Of a stretch of 64,000 nt of DNA, positions 36,186 to 47,069 are shown one piece after another. Within the stretch, counting starts at the first letter, position 1. The number at the start of each line of letters is the position of its first letter. The translations under genes were made by a program, and so were the position numbers. The notes beneath the pieces are model-generated. The model was not told the origin of the DNA, made no database searches, and was given only the letters and a program-made list of their open reading frames with translations. Source of the DNA: Heterodera schachtii (taxonomy: Eukaryota; Nematoda; Chromadorea; Rhabditida; Heteroderidae); the NCBI GenBank assembly GCA_023374025.1, contig SIJG01000079.1:248001-312000 (forward strand), written 5' to 3'.

Positions 36186-36459
36186 AAACAATTTTCGGAA
36201 TTTTTAATTAATTTTATTAAGAAAATTGTTAAAATTTCTAAAATTTTCAATATTTCCCGCCTTCATTGTTGAATTAACTTTTTAAATTTTTACAACGCTC
36301 GAAGTCCCCATTCCCCGAATTTGTGTCGGGGAGTCGGGGGGAAAAAGTCGGGGGCCGGGGACCTCGGGGGGCGACATGTCGGGGGTCGGGGCGGAGAATA
36401 GGCCCAAAAATGTCGGAGATCGGGGAGCTTGGGGTTGGGACTTAACCCTAGTTTTAGCT

Positions 36460-37592
36460 ACTGAAATAAAAAAAATTCTAATTAAATAACTTATATTAAT
36501 ATCTGTTTTGTAAGTCAAAATTTAATCAAAAAATACAAATGTATAAACTTGAAATATTTTATTCACAGATTATTCTCAAGATACAACTGATGCAAAATAC
36601 TTTTATTAGATAAAATAAACAAATTAATTATTAAATTAATTTATAATTATTAAAAATGAATAGAATTTTATAAACATAAAAAAACGACAATAAAAAACGA
36701 GGGTTTAAATTTTATTTAGTTTTGCAGTTTCATAATATTATCAAAAATTAAAAAAAGTTTTATTTAGCAATAAACAAGGAAATTTCTAAAAATATATTAA
36801 TTTAAAAAAAGTAATTTTTTCTTAAAAATAATAAAAATAAAATTATGCTCGATATTAAGAAAATATTGAAAAAAAAAACGCAAAAACCATATCCAGCTCA
36901 AAAAACAATAAATTAAAAAAGAAAACCTTACAAATAAAATGTTTGTCATAAGAAAATGATGAAATTAACGAATTAAATTATATTCATAATTTAATAAACC
37001 GACACAAAAGAAAAAAATACAGGGAGTTGAAAATTTTTAGCTATTATGAAGAACAAATAAAACACTGGTAAAGTTCCAAAAACTTTTAAAAATATGTTTA
37101 TAATAAAATTAATGATTATTTTTAATGATCAAAATTTTTTAGCATTTTTCATTAATCAAAAATTTCGTGTTTCATGTTTCGCGTTTCGTATTTTATTTTA
37201 ATTTCGTATTTTTAAAATTTCGTTTCGTATTTCGTATTTTAGAAAATTTATACCTTTTCAATGAGTTCACCATTAACACACCGTTTCAAAAAGATTTGCA
37301 TGTGTGGCGAAGTGGTTTTTGTAAGATAGCAAAGGGACAAATGGAGGAGGTTCGAGGCCGTTGTGCAACATGAATATTTATATTTTTTTGTCCAAAAAAT
37401 TAAAATATATGACGATTTTTGGGAATTATTTTTGAAGGTTTTTGACAACCGAATTGGACAAACTTGGTATCATTCGAAGGCTCATGGTTAGGAGAAGCTT
37501 TTACTAAACAAACTCGAAGCAATTTGATCATCACAGAAAAGAGTTGTAAGACTTTGAAATTTTCATAATGGTCTCATGCAAAAATGGGATGT
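36460..37592. other. AT-rich spacer, no gene seen
   Basis: A-rich to about 37140, then a run of TTTCGTGTTT and TTTCGTATTT words (37160-37245), a tRNA-like stretch (37306-37373), and a GGTATCATTCGAA motif at 37466. Short frames are not gene-like. Confidence 0.5.
37306..37373 (+). other. Degenerate tRNA-like or SINE-head sequence
   Basis: TGGCGAAGTGG fits a pol III A box and GGTTCGAGGCC nearly fits a B box (GGTTCGANTCC). The 44 bases from the start of the A box to the start of the B box equal the spacing in a standard tRNA. The acceptor and T stems do not pair properly, so this is not a functional tRNA gene. A SINE head or chance match are the alternatives. Confidence 0.25.
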
Positions 37593-37597
37593 ACAAC
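37593..37597. repeat. Target-site duplication of the LTR retrotransposon
   Basis: ACAAC here and at 42511-42515, directly outside the LTRs. Five bases is usual for Ty3/gypsy integrases. Confidence 0.85.
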
Positions 37598-37861
37598 TGT
37601 TAGAGAGGCAAATAATTCAAATATTTGCAATTCCCTCTCTTGGGCTCCTTGACCCCATATTGATTTTTGCCCCATTCATTCATGCCCTTCCCTTCGATTA
37701 TCCACATTCATTGTGTTGTTTCCCTTCTTATTTTGGCTTCCCCAATTTGCTCCGTCCCTCCGACAAATATTATTATCATTTATTTCTCCATTTGTGTTTA
37801 ATAAATTTATTTGGTGTTCGACTTTCACAAATTATTGTTTGAGCAATCAACCGGCTCAACA
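37598..37861 (+). repeat. 5' LTR (264 bp)
   Basis: Starts TGTTAGAGAGG and ends CGGCTCAACA, so it has the TG...CA ends of an LTR. An AATAAA polyadenylation signal lies at 37800-37805. I see no difference from the 3' LTR. Confidence 0.95.
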
Positions 37862-37862
37862 T

Positions 37863-37877
37863 TGGCGACGCCCGTTC
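37863..37877 (+). promoter_or_regulatory. Primer-binding site
   Basis: TGGCGACGCCCGTTC begins one base after the 5' LTR. TGG complements the CCA end of a tRNA, and the start TGGCGAC is like that of elements primed by tRNA-Arg. The tRNA identity is not certain. Confidence 0.7.
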
Positions 37878-38054
37878 TACAGAACGACAACAATCGAACT
37901 TTTTCTCGTGTTGAAATTGTTCGAAAATTGGAAATTCAAAAAGCTCGTGTTGATTTTTGAATTTCGCAGAATTCTTCAAAAAACCAATCACTAATTTTGT
38001 GTGCGGTTCTGCTATGTGCAGTTTCTTCGTCTAAGTCCATCCTCCAAATCAACA

Positions 38055-41000
38055 ATGGACAAGACGCTCGCCGACATTTTGGAAAAATTGACGCAAGCGA
38101 TCAAGCAGCAGAGCGCGCCGACTTCCACCGCAACTCAGCCGGCACAAAACATCACTTTGCCGGACATCCACCCATTTTCAGCAGAAAATGCCGAAGAATT
38201 CGAGGAGTGGTTGGAGCGCTTCCAATTCGCATTGGATTGCGCGGCGGCAAATATGGCGGATGAAGCCAAAGTCAAATTACTGATGACAAAGCTCAATCCG
38301 GCCGCCTTCGGCGAATATAAGCGCTACTGCCTGCCAGAGGAAATCACCAAATTCGGCTTCGCGGACACCAAACATCGTCTAATCAAATTGTTTTCTCATC
38401 CTCCGTCGCTAGCGATCGATCGCTACGAATGCTTGAGAGTGTGCCGAGAGGACGGCGAACAATTCGAAATTTTTGTGAACCGACTAAAGGCAGCCCTCCG
38501 CAAATTCCGTTTTTCGGAATTAAACGAAGAGGAATTCAAATGCCTGGTTCTGCTCACGTCGCTGAAGTCACCAAGCGACACAAAATTACGCCAACACATC
38601 CTCGCACGCCTCACAGCAGAGGACTCAAAGACGACGAAAACGTCCAAATTATTCGACAAAGTCGTCGAGGACCTGAACACACAGTTAAAAACGGAGGCGG
38701 AAGCAAAAATTTTGGAGGCGCCAAAGCCCAAAATCAACGCAATTCAGCATGGCAAATCATCGCCAAATAAGCACCAGAATCGCGGAAATGGTCGCCCAAA
38801 TCAAACATTTTCGGGCAAATCAAAGGCCAAAGCCCCGCCGAGCAACTGCTATCGTTGCGGTGAATTGCATTGGGCCCAGGACTGCCCGAAGAAGGAAAAT
38901 ATTTGCAGCAAATGCAATCGCAGAGGCCACATCGATCGGCAATGCGACAAAATTCGAGCATTTCACCAAAATAAGGGCAGAAATTTCAACACAAATACGG
39001 TGATGCTCCCCGCGGCCTACATCAATTCCATTCATTCATCAAATCTGCTGAAAGCACCGATCATTGTGAATGGAACAATAATTGGCTTCGTCCTGGACAG
39101 CGGTGCGGAAATAATCATAATCAACGAAGATGATTACATCGCAATGGGCCGACCGCAAATTCAAAAATGTTCGGAGGAGGCACGCTTTTTCGACGGAAAG
39201 CGGTGCAAATTCCTTGGACGCGGGACCGCCACCTTCCAATTCAATGGAATTCAAGCAACTCTGCCATTTTATGTTGCCAAATCAGGATCATTGAATCTTT
39301 TGGGCATGCCGGCGATGGAAGCGTTTGGATTCCTGGAAGAAATACGGCGAATGATCAGCCCCGCCAAAATCAACCAAATTTCGTCAAATGATGCGGCCAA
39401 AATCCAACAATTCGTCGAAATTTTGCCACAAAAATATGGGCAAATATTCTCAGATGGCCTTGGCTACTGCTCCAAAATGAAAGCCAATCTGATGCTCAAA
39501 GAAGGCGCAAATCCAACGTTCAAGCGCGCCCGTCCAGTGCCATACTCCACGCTGCCAATAATCAATGCAGAATTGGATCGATTGGAGAAAATGAAGGTCA
39601 TTACACCGGTCAAACACACCGACTGGTCCGCCCCAATTTTGGTGGTCAAGAAAGCGAACGGAACTGCTCGTCTGTGCGCTGACTTCTCCACTGGGCTTAA
39701 CGACTCTCTCCAATTAAATCAACATCCTTTGCCATTGCCAGCCGACATTTTCGCCACACTGAATGGTGGAAAATTCTTCACAAAATTGGATTTGTCGGAT
39801 GCATATCTGCAAATCGAACTGGCCGACGAATCAAAGAAATTGTGTACAATCGCTACACACCGGGGTCACTACCAATATGAGCGGCTTCCATTTGGAGTGA
39901 AATCCGCCCCCGGGATTTTTCAATCGGTGATGGACAATATGCTCTCCGATTTGCCATTGGCATTGGCTTATTTGGACGACGTCATCATCGTCAGCGCGAC
40001 CTTTGATCAACATCGCCAACATTTGGACCAAATATTCACCCGAATTTCAGAATGGGGGTTCAAAGTCCGCATGGACAAATGTTCATTTTTCAAAAATGAA
40101 ATCAAATATCTGGGCGTGATCATTGATCAAAGTGGACGTCGGCCGGACCCAAATAAAATCACAGCCATTGCGGAAATGCGCATCCCTTCAAATGTCAGCG
40201 AATTGCGCTCATATTTGGGCATGGTCAATTATTACCAGGAATTTGTGCGAAATTTCCGGTTTATTCGACAGCCCCTGGACGAACTGCTGAAGAAGGACGC
40301 CAAATGGGATTGGTCACCCAAATGTCAAAATGCGTTCACCAAAATCATTACAATGCTACAATCCGAGCTAGCACTGGCGCATTTTGATCCTTCTCTGCCA
40401 ATCATCGTCGCAGCTGACGCTTCACAATATGGCATCGGTGGTGTCATATCACACAAATTTTCCGATGGCTCAATAAAAGCCGTGTCGCATTTCTCGCGTT
40501 CACTCACACCGGCTGAGCAAAATTATGGCCAAATCGAAAAAGAAGCGCTGGCACTCGTGGAAGCCGTCAAACGTTTCCATAAAATGATTTTCGGCAGAAA
40601 ATTCACATTGCTGACGGATCACCAGCCGCTGAAGAAAATTTTCGGAAATAAAGACGGTGTCCCGAAGCATTCGCACAACCGACTTGTCCGTTGGTCACTC
40701 ATTTTAACGGCCTACGACTTCGAAATACAATACGTCAAAACGGACAAATTTGGACAGGCAGACGCATTGTCTCGCTTAATTTCCGTCCAAAAGTCAAAAT
40801 CCGACGACGACGAAGTCATCATTGCTTCATTTGAAGTTGAATCGGCATTGGACCGAAATTTGACGAACATTGTCAACCAATTGCCGATCACATTCAAAAA
40901 TCTGGTCCACGAAACGGCAAATGATCCGGCACTTCAACAAATTCGCCAATTTGTCAAAAATAAGTGGCCAGAAACCAAAAATTTCCAGCCAACTGAAGGC

Positions 41001-42167
41001 CTAGACGAAGCCAAATTCATCCAATTTTATCGGCGCCGCGACGAAATTTCAATCGTCAAGGAATGTCTAATGTTTGGCGACCGGACAATCATCCCAAAAT
41101 CGCTGCAGAAGCAAATTCTAAAAATGCTTCATCAGGGACATCCGGGAGTCAAGCGAATGAAATCGTTGGCACGGGCGCATGTCTACTGGCCAATGATGGA
41201 CACCGAAATCGAGACATTCGTCCAAAAATGCACTCCATGCGCAGCTGTTGCCAAAAATCCAGTCAAAACGACACTACAGTCATGGCCAAAATCTGATGGC
41301 CCATGGAAGCGCATCCACATCGATTATGCCGGCCCATTTCATGGAAAAATGTATTTGATCGTCGTTGATTCATTTTCAAAATATCCGGAGATATTTGAAA
41401 TGAATTCAACAAATGCGCCGGCCACAATCTCCAAAATGCGCTCTTTGATCGCACATTATGGCATTCCGGAAACAATTGTTTCCGACAACGGCACTCAATT
41501 CCAAAGCCATCAATTCCAAGATTTCGTCAAGTCAAATGGAATTGACCACCTTTTCACGGCCCCGTACATGCCACAATCTAATGGCCAAGCCGAACGGATG
41601 GTCGACACCTTCAAGAGGGCATTTGCGAAAATAAAAGGGGAGGGAGTCGACGGCAATGTGCTCGACACTTTTCTACTCTCCTATCGCACAACACCATCAG
41701 AAATACTTGGTGGAAAATGCCCGGCCGAATTATTTCTTGGCCGCAAGCCTCGAATTGGCCTCGACCTCCTCCGGCCTCCGCTGTCAATTCCAATCGTCAA
41801 GGACGATAAAATGGAGGACCAATTCAATCGCAAACACGGCGCAAAACTCCGATCATTTGACATCGGACAATTGGTCTTCACAAAACGGCACAATTCAGCG
41901 GAATGGCGATCCGGCAAAATCATCGACAAAAAGGGTGTAATTTACACCGTCGAATTACCGAATAATTCTCGCGGTCGATTTCATGCAAACCAAATCCGCG
42001 CACGTCAAATCCCGGATGAGGACATCGAAGACCCGCTTGATGTGATCAATGGCACTTTTGGTCTCCCAATTCCATTAAGGGACCAAAATTTGGCAGAAGT
42101 CCCGCCAGCCAATCAATCACCGCCAGCCCGACGATATCCGTCCGACTCGAAATCGCCGGCCTGTTGA
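38055..42167 (+). CDS. Gag-Pol polyprotein of the Ty3/gypsy element
   Basis: Makes the particle and enzymes for reverse transcription and integration of the element. The 1,370-residue protein starts at ATG 38055; an in-frame extension to a GTG at 38001 is possible but unneeded in a eukaryote. Order: Gag capsid-like region (about 35-240); two zinc knuckles, C265-C268-H272-C277 (CX2CX3HX4C) and C284-C287-H292-C297 (CX2CX4HX4C); aspartic protease with D348-S-G-A; reverse transcriptase with LDLSDAY (D579) and YLDD (639-642); RNase H with D788, E828/E830 and D855 (TDHQPL); integrase with H2C2 zinc finger (H1026, H1029, C1059, C1062) and D1090, D1144, E1180, the last pair 35 residues apart as in active integrases. 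No chromodomain is seen at the C-terminus. All catalytic residues are present and the frame is unbroken, so the element may be active. Gag and Pol share one frame, so no frameshift is needed. Confidence 0.95.
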   Translation: MDKTLADILEKLTQAIKQQSAPTSTATQPAQNITLPDIHPFSAENAEEFEEWLERFQFALDCAAANMADEAKVKLLMTKLNPAAFGEYKRYCLPEEITKFGFADTKHRLIKLFSHPPSLAIDRYECLRVCREDGEQFEIFVNRLKAALRKFRFSELNEEEFKCLVLLTSLKSPSDTKLRQHILARLTAEDSKTTKTSKLFDKVVEDLNTQLKTEAEAKILEAPKPKINAIQHGKSSPNKHQNRGNGRPNQTFSGKSKAKAPPSNCYRCGELHWAQDCPKKENICSKCNRRGHIDRQCDKIRAFHQNKGRNFNTNTVMLPAAYINSIHSSNLLKAPIIVNGTIIGFVLDSGAEIIIINEDDYIAMGRPQIQKCSEEARFFDGKRCKFLGRGTATFQFNGIQATLPFYVAKSGSLNLLGMPAMEAFGFLEEIRRMISPAKINQISSNDAAKIQQFVEILPQKYGQIFSDGLGYCSKMKANLMLKEGANPTFKRARPVPYSTLPIINAELDRLEKMKVITPVKHTDWSAPILVVKKANGTARLCADFSTGLNDSLQLNQHPLPLPADIFATLNGGKFFTKLDLSDAYLQIELADESKKLCTIATHRGHYQYERLPFGVKSAPGIFQSVMDNMLSDLPLALAYLDDVIIVSATFDQHRQHLDQIFTRISEWGFKVRMDKCSFFKNEIKYLGVIIDQSGRRPDPNKITAIAEMRIPSNVSELRSYLGMVNYYQEFVRNFRFIRQPLDELLKKDAKWDWSPKCQNAFTKIITMLQSELALAHFDPSLPIIVAADASQYGIGGVISHKFSDGSIKAVSHFSRSLTPAEQNYGQIEKEALALVEAVKRFHKMIFGRKFTLLTDHQPLKKIFGNKDGVPKHSHNRLVRWSLILTAYDFEIQYVKTDKFGQADALSRLISVQKSKSDDDEVIIASFEVESALDRNLTNIVNQLPITFKNLVHETANDPALQQIRQFVKNKWPETKNFQPTEGLDEAKFIQFYRRRDEISIVKECLMFGDRTIIPKSLQKQILKMLHQGHPGVKRMKSLARAHVYWPMMDTEIETFVQKCTPCAAVAKNPVKTTLQSWPKSDGPWKRIHIDYAGPFHGKMYLIVVDSFSKYPEIFEMNSTNAPATISKMRSLIAHYGIPETIVSDNGTQFQSHQFQDFVKSNGIDHLFTAPYMPQSNGQAERMVDTFKRAFAKIKGEGVDGNVLDTFLLSYRTTPSEILGGKCPAELFLGRKPRIGLDLLRPPLSIPIVKDDKMEDQFNRKHGAKLRSFDIGQLVFTKRHNSAEWRSGKIIDKKGVIYTVELPNNSRGRFHANQIRARQIPDEDIEDPLDVINGTFGLPIPLRDQNLAEVPPANQSPPARRYPSDSKSPAC

Positions 42168-42235
42168 TCGCCTTCAAATCGACCCCAGCCGATCGTCCTA
42201 TGTGTGACTGATCATGGCACTGATCAGTTGCATTT

Positions 42236-42246
42236 AAAAGGGGAGG
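42236..42246 (+). promoter_or_regulatory. Polypurine tract
   Basis: AAAAGGGGAGG directly abuts the 3' LTR, where second-strand DNA synthesis is primed. Confidence 0.9.
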
Positions 42247-42510
42247 TGTTAGAGAGGCAAATAATTCAAATATTTGCAATTCCCTCTCTTGGGCTCCTTG
42301 ACCCCATATTGATTTTTGCCCCATTCATTCATGCCCTTCCCTTCGATTATCCACATTCATTGTGTTGTTTCCCTTCTTATTTTGGCTTCCCCAATTTGCT
42401 CCGTCCCTCCGACAAATATTATTATCATTTATTTCTCCATTTGTGTTTAATAAATTTATTTGGTGTTCGACTTTCACAAATTATTGTTTGAGCAATCAAC
42501 CGGCTCAACA
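42247..42510 (+). repeat. 3' LTR (264 bp)
   Basis: Copy of 37598-37861. Polyadenylation signal AATAAA at 42449-42454. Confidence 0.95.
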
Positions 42511-42515
42511 ACAAC

Positions 42516-43702
42516 CTAAAAAAACATTTGATACGTTCGATGAAAATTTTTTTCTCTATCGGTATACAAAATTTGAAGCGCATTTAACGTGTGTAAAAAA
42601 AAGTTAAACGTCACGAAGTGAATTCAGTTTTTTCTATTAACAGAGATAAAGAAATAGTACGCCAAAAAAGAGATGTTTTTTTCTCAGCACTCTCTATTTA
42701 TTGACTCATGTCTCTTTTTTGAAACTGTGTGTTAAACATTTTGGTTTTTTATAGGTATGAAAGAAATCGCCAAAAAACAAAATATAAACGAAACACTCAC
42801 AAAAATCTCTCATAAAAAATTTTTTGGATTTTTTTCAATAAGAAAATATTTGGGATACTTCTTAGCAAATACTTTTGCGATTTTTTTAAATAAAATTTTT
42901 TTTTTACAAATACATAGTTTTTTGGCACTCTAAATCTCCCAAAATGATCGTAAATTATTTGAAAATTTTTTGTCGGCCCTATCGGCACCTATTGATTTTT
43001 TTGCAAAATGCACTAATTTTTGAGAGTTTATTTCAATTTTTTAAAACCCTTTTAAATTTATATTAAATAAACCATTTAGATCCAATAGAGAATTTAATAT
43101 ATAAATGAAATGAAATGATTAACCATAGAAAGCAATTAAATTAAATTTTTTAAATTATAAATGAATTTAAAATGATCATAAATCATTAAATATGAAGAAA
43201 TTATCAACATATTAGAAAGTTTATATTTTTTGAATTGATATTTATGACTGTAAAGATAAATTTATTTAAATCTGACTTACTTAAAACATAGTCAAGCAAA
43301 GATAAGCAAATATTTGATGAAAAAATAATTAAATAATTTTAACGTTAAAATTTACGAAAAAAAATAATTTTTATAAAAAAACATTTAAAAAACGTATAAT
43401 TTACTTTGCATACTTAGGAAATAATTAATTTTTAAAAATAGTAAAAAATCATCAAGCTGCTGCTGCTACAAATATGGAAGAGGGAGGGCAAGATAATCCT
43501 GAGGGGGTCACAAGTCCCCATTTGGCAAGTAAAAAAATAATTTAAAAATTTTTTTATTTTATAATTTGAAAGCATACTTGATTCATATCGATTAGAAATA
43601 ATTAATAAAAATTGTAATTTTAACATTAATTAAAAAATATTTAATATTAATATTTTCAATTTGAATTAACAAAATCAACCAAAAAAAAAATTGAAGAAAA
43701 CA
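42516..43702. other. AT-rich spacer, no gene seen
   Basis: No open frame of note. A small inverted pair (AAAAAAGAGATG at 42664 and CATGTCTCTTTTTT at 42707) and poly-A/T tracts are the only structure. Confidence 0.5.
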
Positions 43703-43710
43703 ATGACAAC

Positions 43711-44130
43711 CGGAACCCGTCAGTTGGGCCCTCACGATTGGGCCCCCACGGTTGAGCTCTCACGTGTGGGCCCCACACGTTTGGGCCCCAGCATGTTTTT
43801 TCACTTAAGCTTTTTTCTTTGGCATCAAATCCAACATTGTTGGTATCATTCGAAAGCTCTTAACTTGCCAAAAAACATTAAATTTTTCAAGCCTGGAAAA
43901 AATTTTATTCAGAAAAAATTAGAAAGTTTCGACTTTTTCGCAATTTTCATGTAGAACTTTTTTGCTAATTGTCTAAGCCCAAAGCAATAGCTTAGAAAAG
44001 GCTTCTAAATACTTTAAGCTTTCGAATGATACCAACAATGTTGGATTTGGATGCCAGAGAAAAAAGTTATAGAATGTTATAATGAAAAAATGCTGGGGCC
44101 CAAACGTGAGGGCCCAACTGACGTAGACCG
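43711..44130. mobile_element. 420-bp MITE with 8-bp target duplication
   Basis: ATGACAAC at 43703-43710 and 44131-44138 flanks inverted ends that share CGG, a variable 4-5 bases, then CGTCAGTTGGGCCCTCACG. Inside, GGTATCATTCGAAAGCTC (43842) and AAGCTTTCGAATGATACC (44017) form a second inverted pair. The left part is a run of TTGGGCCC and CCCACACG words. The 8-bp duplication suggests hAT, but the CGG start does not fit the usual hAT end, so the superfamily is open. It is the best whole copy of the family whose right part is built into the 2.3-kb tandem units. Confidence 0.75.
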
Positions 44131-44138
44131 ATGACAAC

Positions 44139-47061
44139 ACATTTTGCTAAATTATACAAATAAATTTTTATAGGTGAAACCGAATAATAAATTAATAATA
44201 TAAAAAATAGTTTTAAATATTATTTTATTCCTTTGTTAATTTTTTTAATGTTTAATTTTTAAAATCATTTAATAAAAAGTAAAATTCGACTAAAAATAAA
44301 AATTAAATAATAAAGTACATAATTAAGATTTATAAAAAATATAGTAAAAAACAAAACATTACATCTTAAAAAGGCATTTAAAAACACCAAAATAACAAAA
44401 TTCAAAATATATTTATTTCAATTTTTAATTCAAATCTAAATAAACTCAAGAAAAAATGATGATAATGAAAATGGTGACAAATCCCATTTAAATCCAAAAA
44501 TGGTGATAAATCCCATTTAAAATCCAATTTTTTTTTGTTATCTTAAAACTATAATTTTTTGTTTTATTATCTTATTTAGTATGGTTGTAAATTATTGGGC
44601 AAGACAAACATTATTTAATAATTAATGAAATCTAATTTTGTAAATATTTTAATATAATCAAACTGAAATTTATTGTAATACCAAAAATTTTATAAAAATA
44701 AAACCAATAAATAATTTACTATATAATAAAATTAAACAACAATTAAACAACCAAATGTGACAGTAATTCTGTTTTTTTCACTATTATATCCAACAAGAAT
44801 AACCGATAAATCATCTAATAAATAAACTAAGAAAATTAATATGAAATTTTGCAATAATTGCTCTAGATGAATAAATTTATTTCAATTATTTGCGTGGAAA
44901 AAAATAAAAAATATATGTGTCAATCATATATTCATTTATTAAAATAAAATTACTTATAGATCCGAGCCCCGCCTTAAAATGATTTAAGTTTGTCGTGATT
45001 CGGGTTTCGGGACGAGAAAAAATATTGGGTTTCGAGTGACCCAAAGCAAACCTGTTACTTACAAATAAATTGATCGATAAAAATTATTCTAAAATCACAA
45101 GAAAATCTTATTTATTAAAAAATCTAATTTTAAAATATTTTTTTGTGATTGCCAATCGAATCATTGATTTCTTTTATCCAGTTTTAATTATAGCTTTTTA
45201 GTTTGCCATTATATGTATTTATATTTACTGAAATATGGCTTAATAACATATTATTAGATCTATTTGGAGTTGGTAATATTGAAAATTATATATTATTTAA
45301 AAAAACACTTTATATCTTCTACAAAAACTTTATTCTAATTAAAGCAAATGGAAAAAAATGAAGCTAATATTAATTTATTTTCATAAATAATTAAATTTAT
45401 TTTTCTTTATATAAAAATTTTGAACAAAAATATATTTTCAAATGAAATGCAACGCAAAATATTAAATCAAATCATTATTTATATTCATTGTTTTGAATAT
45501 AAATTTTTGTTATTCATATTTATAATATAAAATATCAATTCTTGTTTAAATTGAAAGACTTTTAAATAAAAATTACACATTGGAAGTTTATAAGATTAGG
45601 AATAATATATTCAACATTTAAAAAAAGACATAAAAACATTTTGTTACATAGAAATAAATGAACAAATTAATAAATAAACCTTTTTTTTGCTGTAATGCCA
45701 AGGGCAAAATTTTAAAGCATTATTATTTTGAAACATTCATGAATATGAAAAAAATAAAAAGAGGTATAAAATAAAAAATTATTAAATTAAAAGCCTAACA
45801 AATAACAATTAATATATTTACTTATGCAACAAAATTTAACTAAAAAATAATTTATTGTATAAATTAAACGATTTGTAAGTTAATGACTTTAAAAAACAAA
45901 AATGAAAAAATTTTTGAGCAAATAATTATGATAAAAAAACAATGATTAAATAATTGATCCGTTTAAAAAAATCAAAAATATTAATTAATTATTTTATCTA
46001 TTGATAATGTTTATTATAAAATTTGACATTAAGAAAATCGCCGAATTTATTTTACAAAAATACAAGAAGTTTAATAAAATAATAATCTTTAAATCCATTA
46101 ACATATGCTATAAAACTAAAGAAAAAGCGTATAATCCACCGCCACATCAAAAACTGTGGCCTCAGATGGACAAGTTTATTGAAATTGCCAATCTTACAAA
46201 CAGAACCTCATTACATTTATTTTTAAATAAACAATTAATGAAGCAATAAAATAAAATAAATAAATACAAATTTTATAAATGCGTGGATCATTTAAGAATT
46301 TAATGTAATTAAAAATTAATGAAAAAACTTGGACAATTAATATAAAAAAACTCATAAATTAATAAAAAAAATCAATCAAGATTAATTCAGTACATAAAAG
46401 CTTAATATTTAATGAAATACAGATATGATGACTTTCTCAATTCAACGAGATTTGAAGCTCACCAACGAGAATATGAAATAAATTATAATCTCAATTTTAA
46501 TTGCATAAATTGAATCAATTTAAAATTTTAAATTGAATAAAATATATCTATCCATTAGAAAGAAACAAGAATATACAGAAAATTAATTTTTTATACAATT
46601 TTTAGTTTAAATGATTTTAAATAGTCCCTTATTGGTTTAATCTTTTTTTAAAATTATTTAATTATTGATCAAATGCAGTGCAAAAAAAGTGCGAAATTTT
46701 TTTATCAAGGAAAGTGATGAATTATTGAATTTTTTAGAAAAAATTAATAGTTATATTTATATTTATTTCAAAATTATAATAGAAAATAAAGAAAAAAGGA
46801 AATAATTATAAATAATTTAAAATTTCATCGGCAAAATCATTGAGTTTTTTATAATATTTCGGAATTTAAAATAAATAGGTATGAAATAATACATTCAAAA
46901 ACGTGATCACAAAAACTATGCTAATGCATTTCCTATAAACCGCCAACAATTCGCGTTTCCTAAGCCATTACAAAAAAGGTAATTTAGTATTATAATAAAA
47001 ATGCATCTAGAAAATCAGTAATGAAAACGAGAAATAATTTATAATAATCTTTTCAACATAA
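44139..47061. other. A-rich DNA, no gene seen
   Basis: Very AT-rich. An 82-residue frame at 46001-46249 has no recognisable feature and an AT-driven composition (Lys, Ile, Asn, Phe). A short direct repeat (AAATGGTGA, AAATCCCATTTAAA) is at about 44470-44525. A CCGAGCCCC / TTTCGGGACGAG patch at 44960-45020 may be a worn hAT end. Confidence 0.5.
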
Positions 47062-47069
47062 GAAAAAAT

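Larger units (their letters stand above)
25091..36450. mobile_element. Outer hAT-like non-autonomous element, interrupted by a second element
   Basis: The ends are a 10-bp terminal inverted repeat, TAGGGTTAAG at 25091-25100 and CTTAACCCTA at 36441-36450, flanked by the 8-bp duplication GTTTTAGC. The first bases TAGGG fit the hAT end rule YARNG. Near both ends are GC-rich blocks made of GTCGGGG, GGGGCC and CCCCGA words (25101-25220 and 36300-36430), partly as direct repeats of each other. Removing the inner element (25470-36026 plus one 8-bp duplication) leaves about 800 bp with no open frame, so this is a MITE-sized family. A related left end lies at 59654-59780. The right half has its own CCGGCGG hairpin at 36161. 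Confidence 0.7.
37598..42510 (+). mobile_element. Ty3/gypsy LTR retrotransposon, structurally complete
   Basis: A 4,913-bp element with 264-bp LTRs that read as identical, a primer-binding site, one gag-pol frame, a polypurine tract and the 5-bp target duplication ACAAC. Domain order protease, reverse transcriptase, RNase H, integrase defines it as Ty3/gypsy (Metaviridae) rather than copia. There is no envelope frame: only 79 bp lie between the stop and the 3' LTR. Its GC content is far above the surrounding DNA. Identical LTRs and an unbroken frame mean a recent insertion. Elements of this type in nematodes include the K02A2.6-like family. Confidence 0.95.

Noticed and set aside
36282..36518. 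78-residue minus-strand frame rich in Pro and Ser
   Set aside because: Formed by the GTCGGGG words of the outer hAT-like end.
37576..37842. 88- and 95-residue open frames in the LTRs
   Set aside because: They lie inside the two LTRs and read identically in both; there is no evidence that they are translated.
38001..38054. Eighteen-codon N-terminal extension of gag-pol from GTG
   Set aside because: A eukaryotic start at ATG 38055 is the natural choice; the extension has no conserved feature I recognise.
38423..41940. Many 60-110 residue frames overlapping gag-pol on both strands
   Set aside because: Shadows of the long coding frame in other phases.
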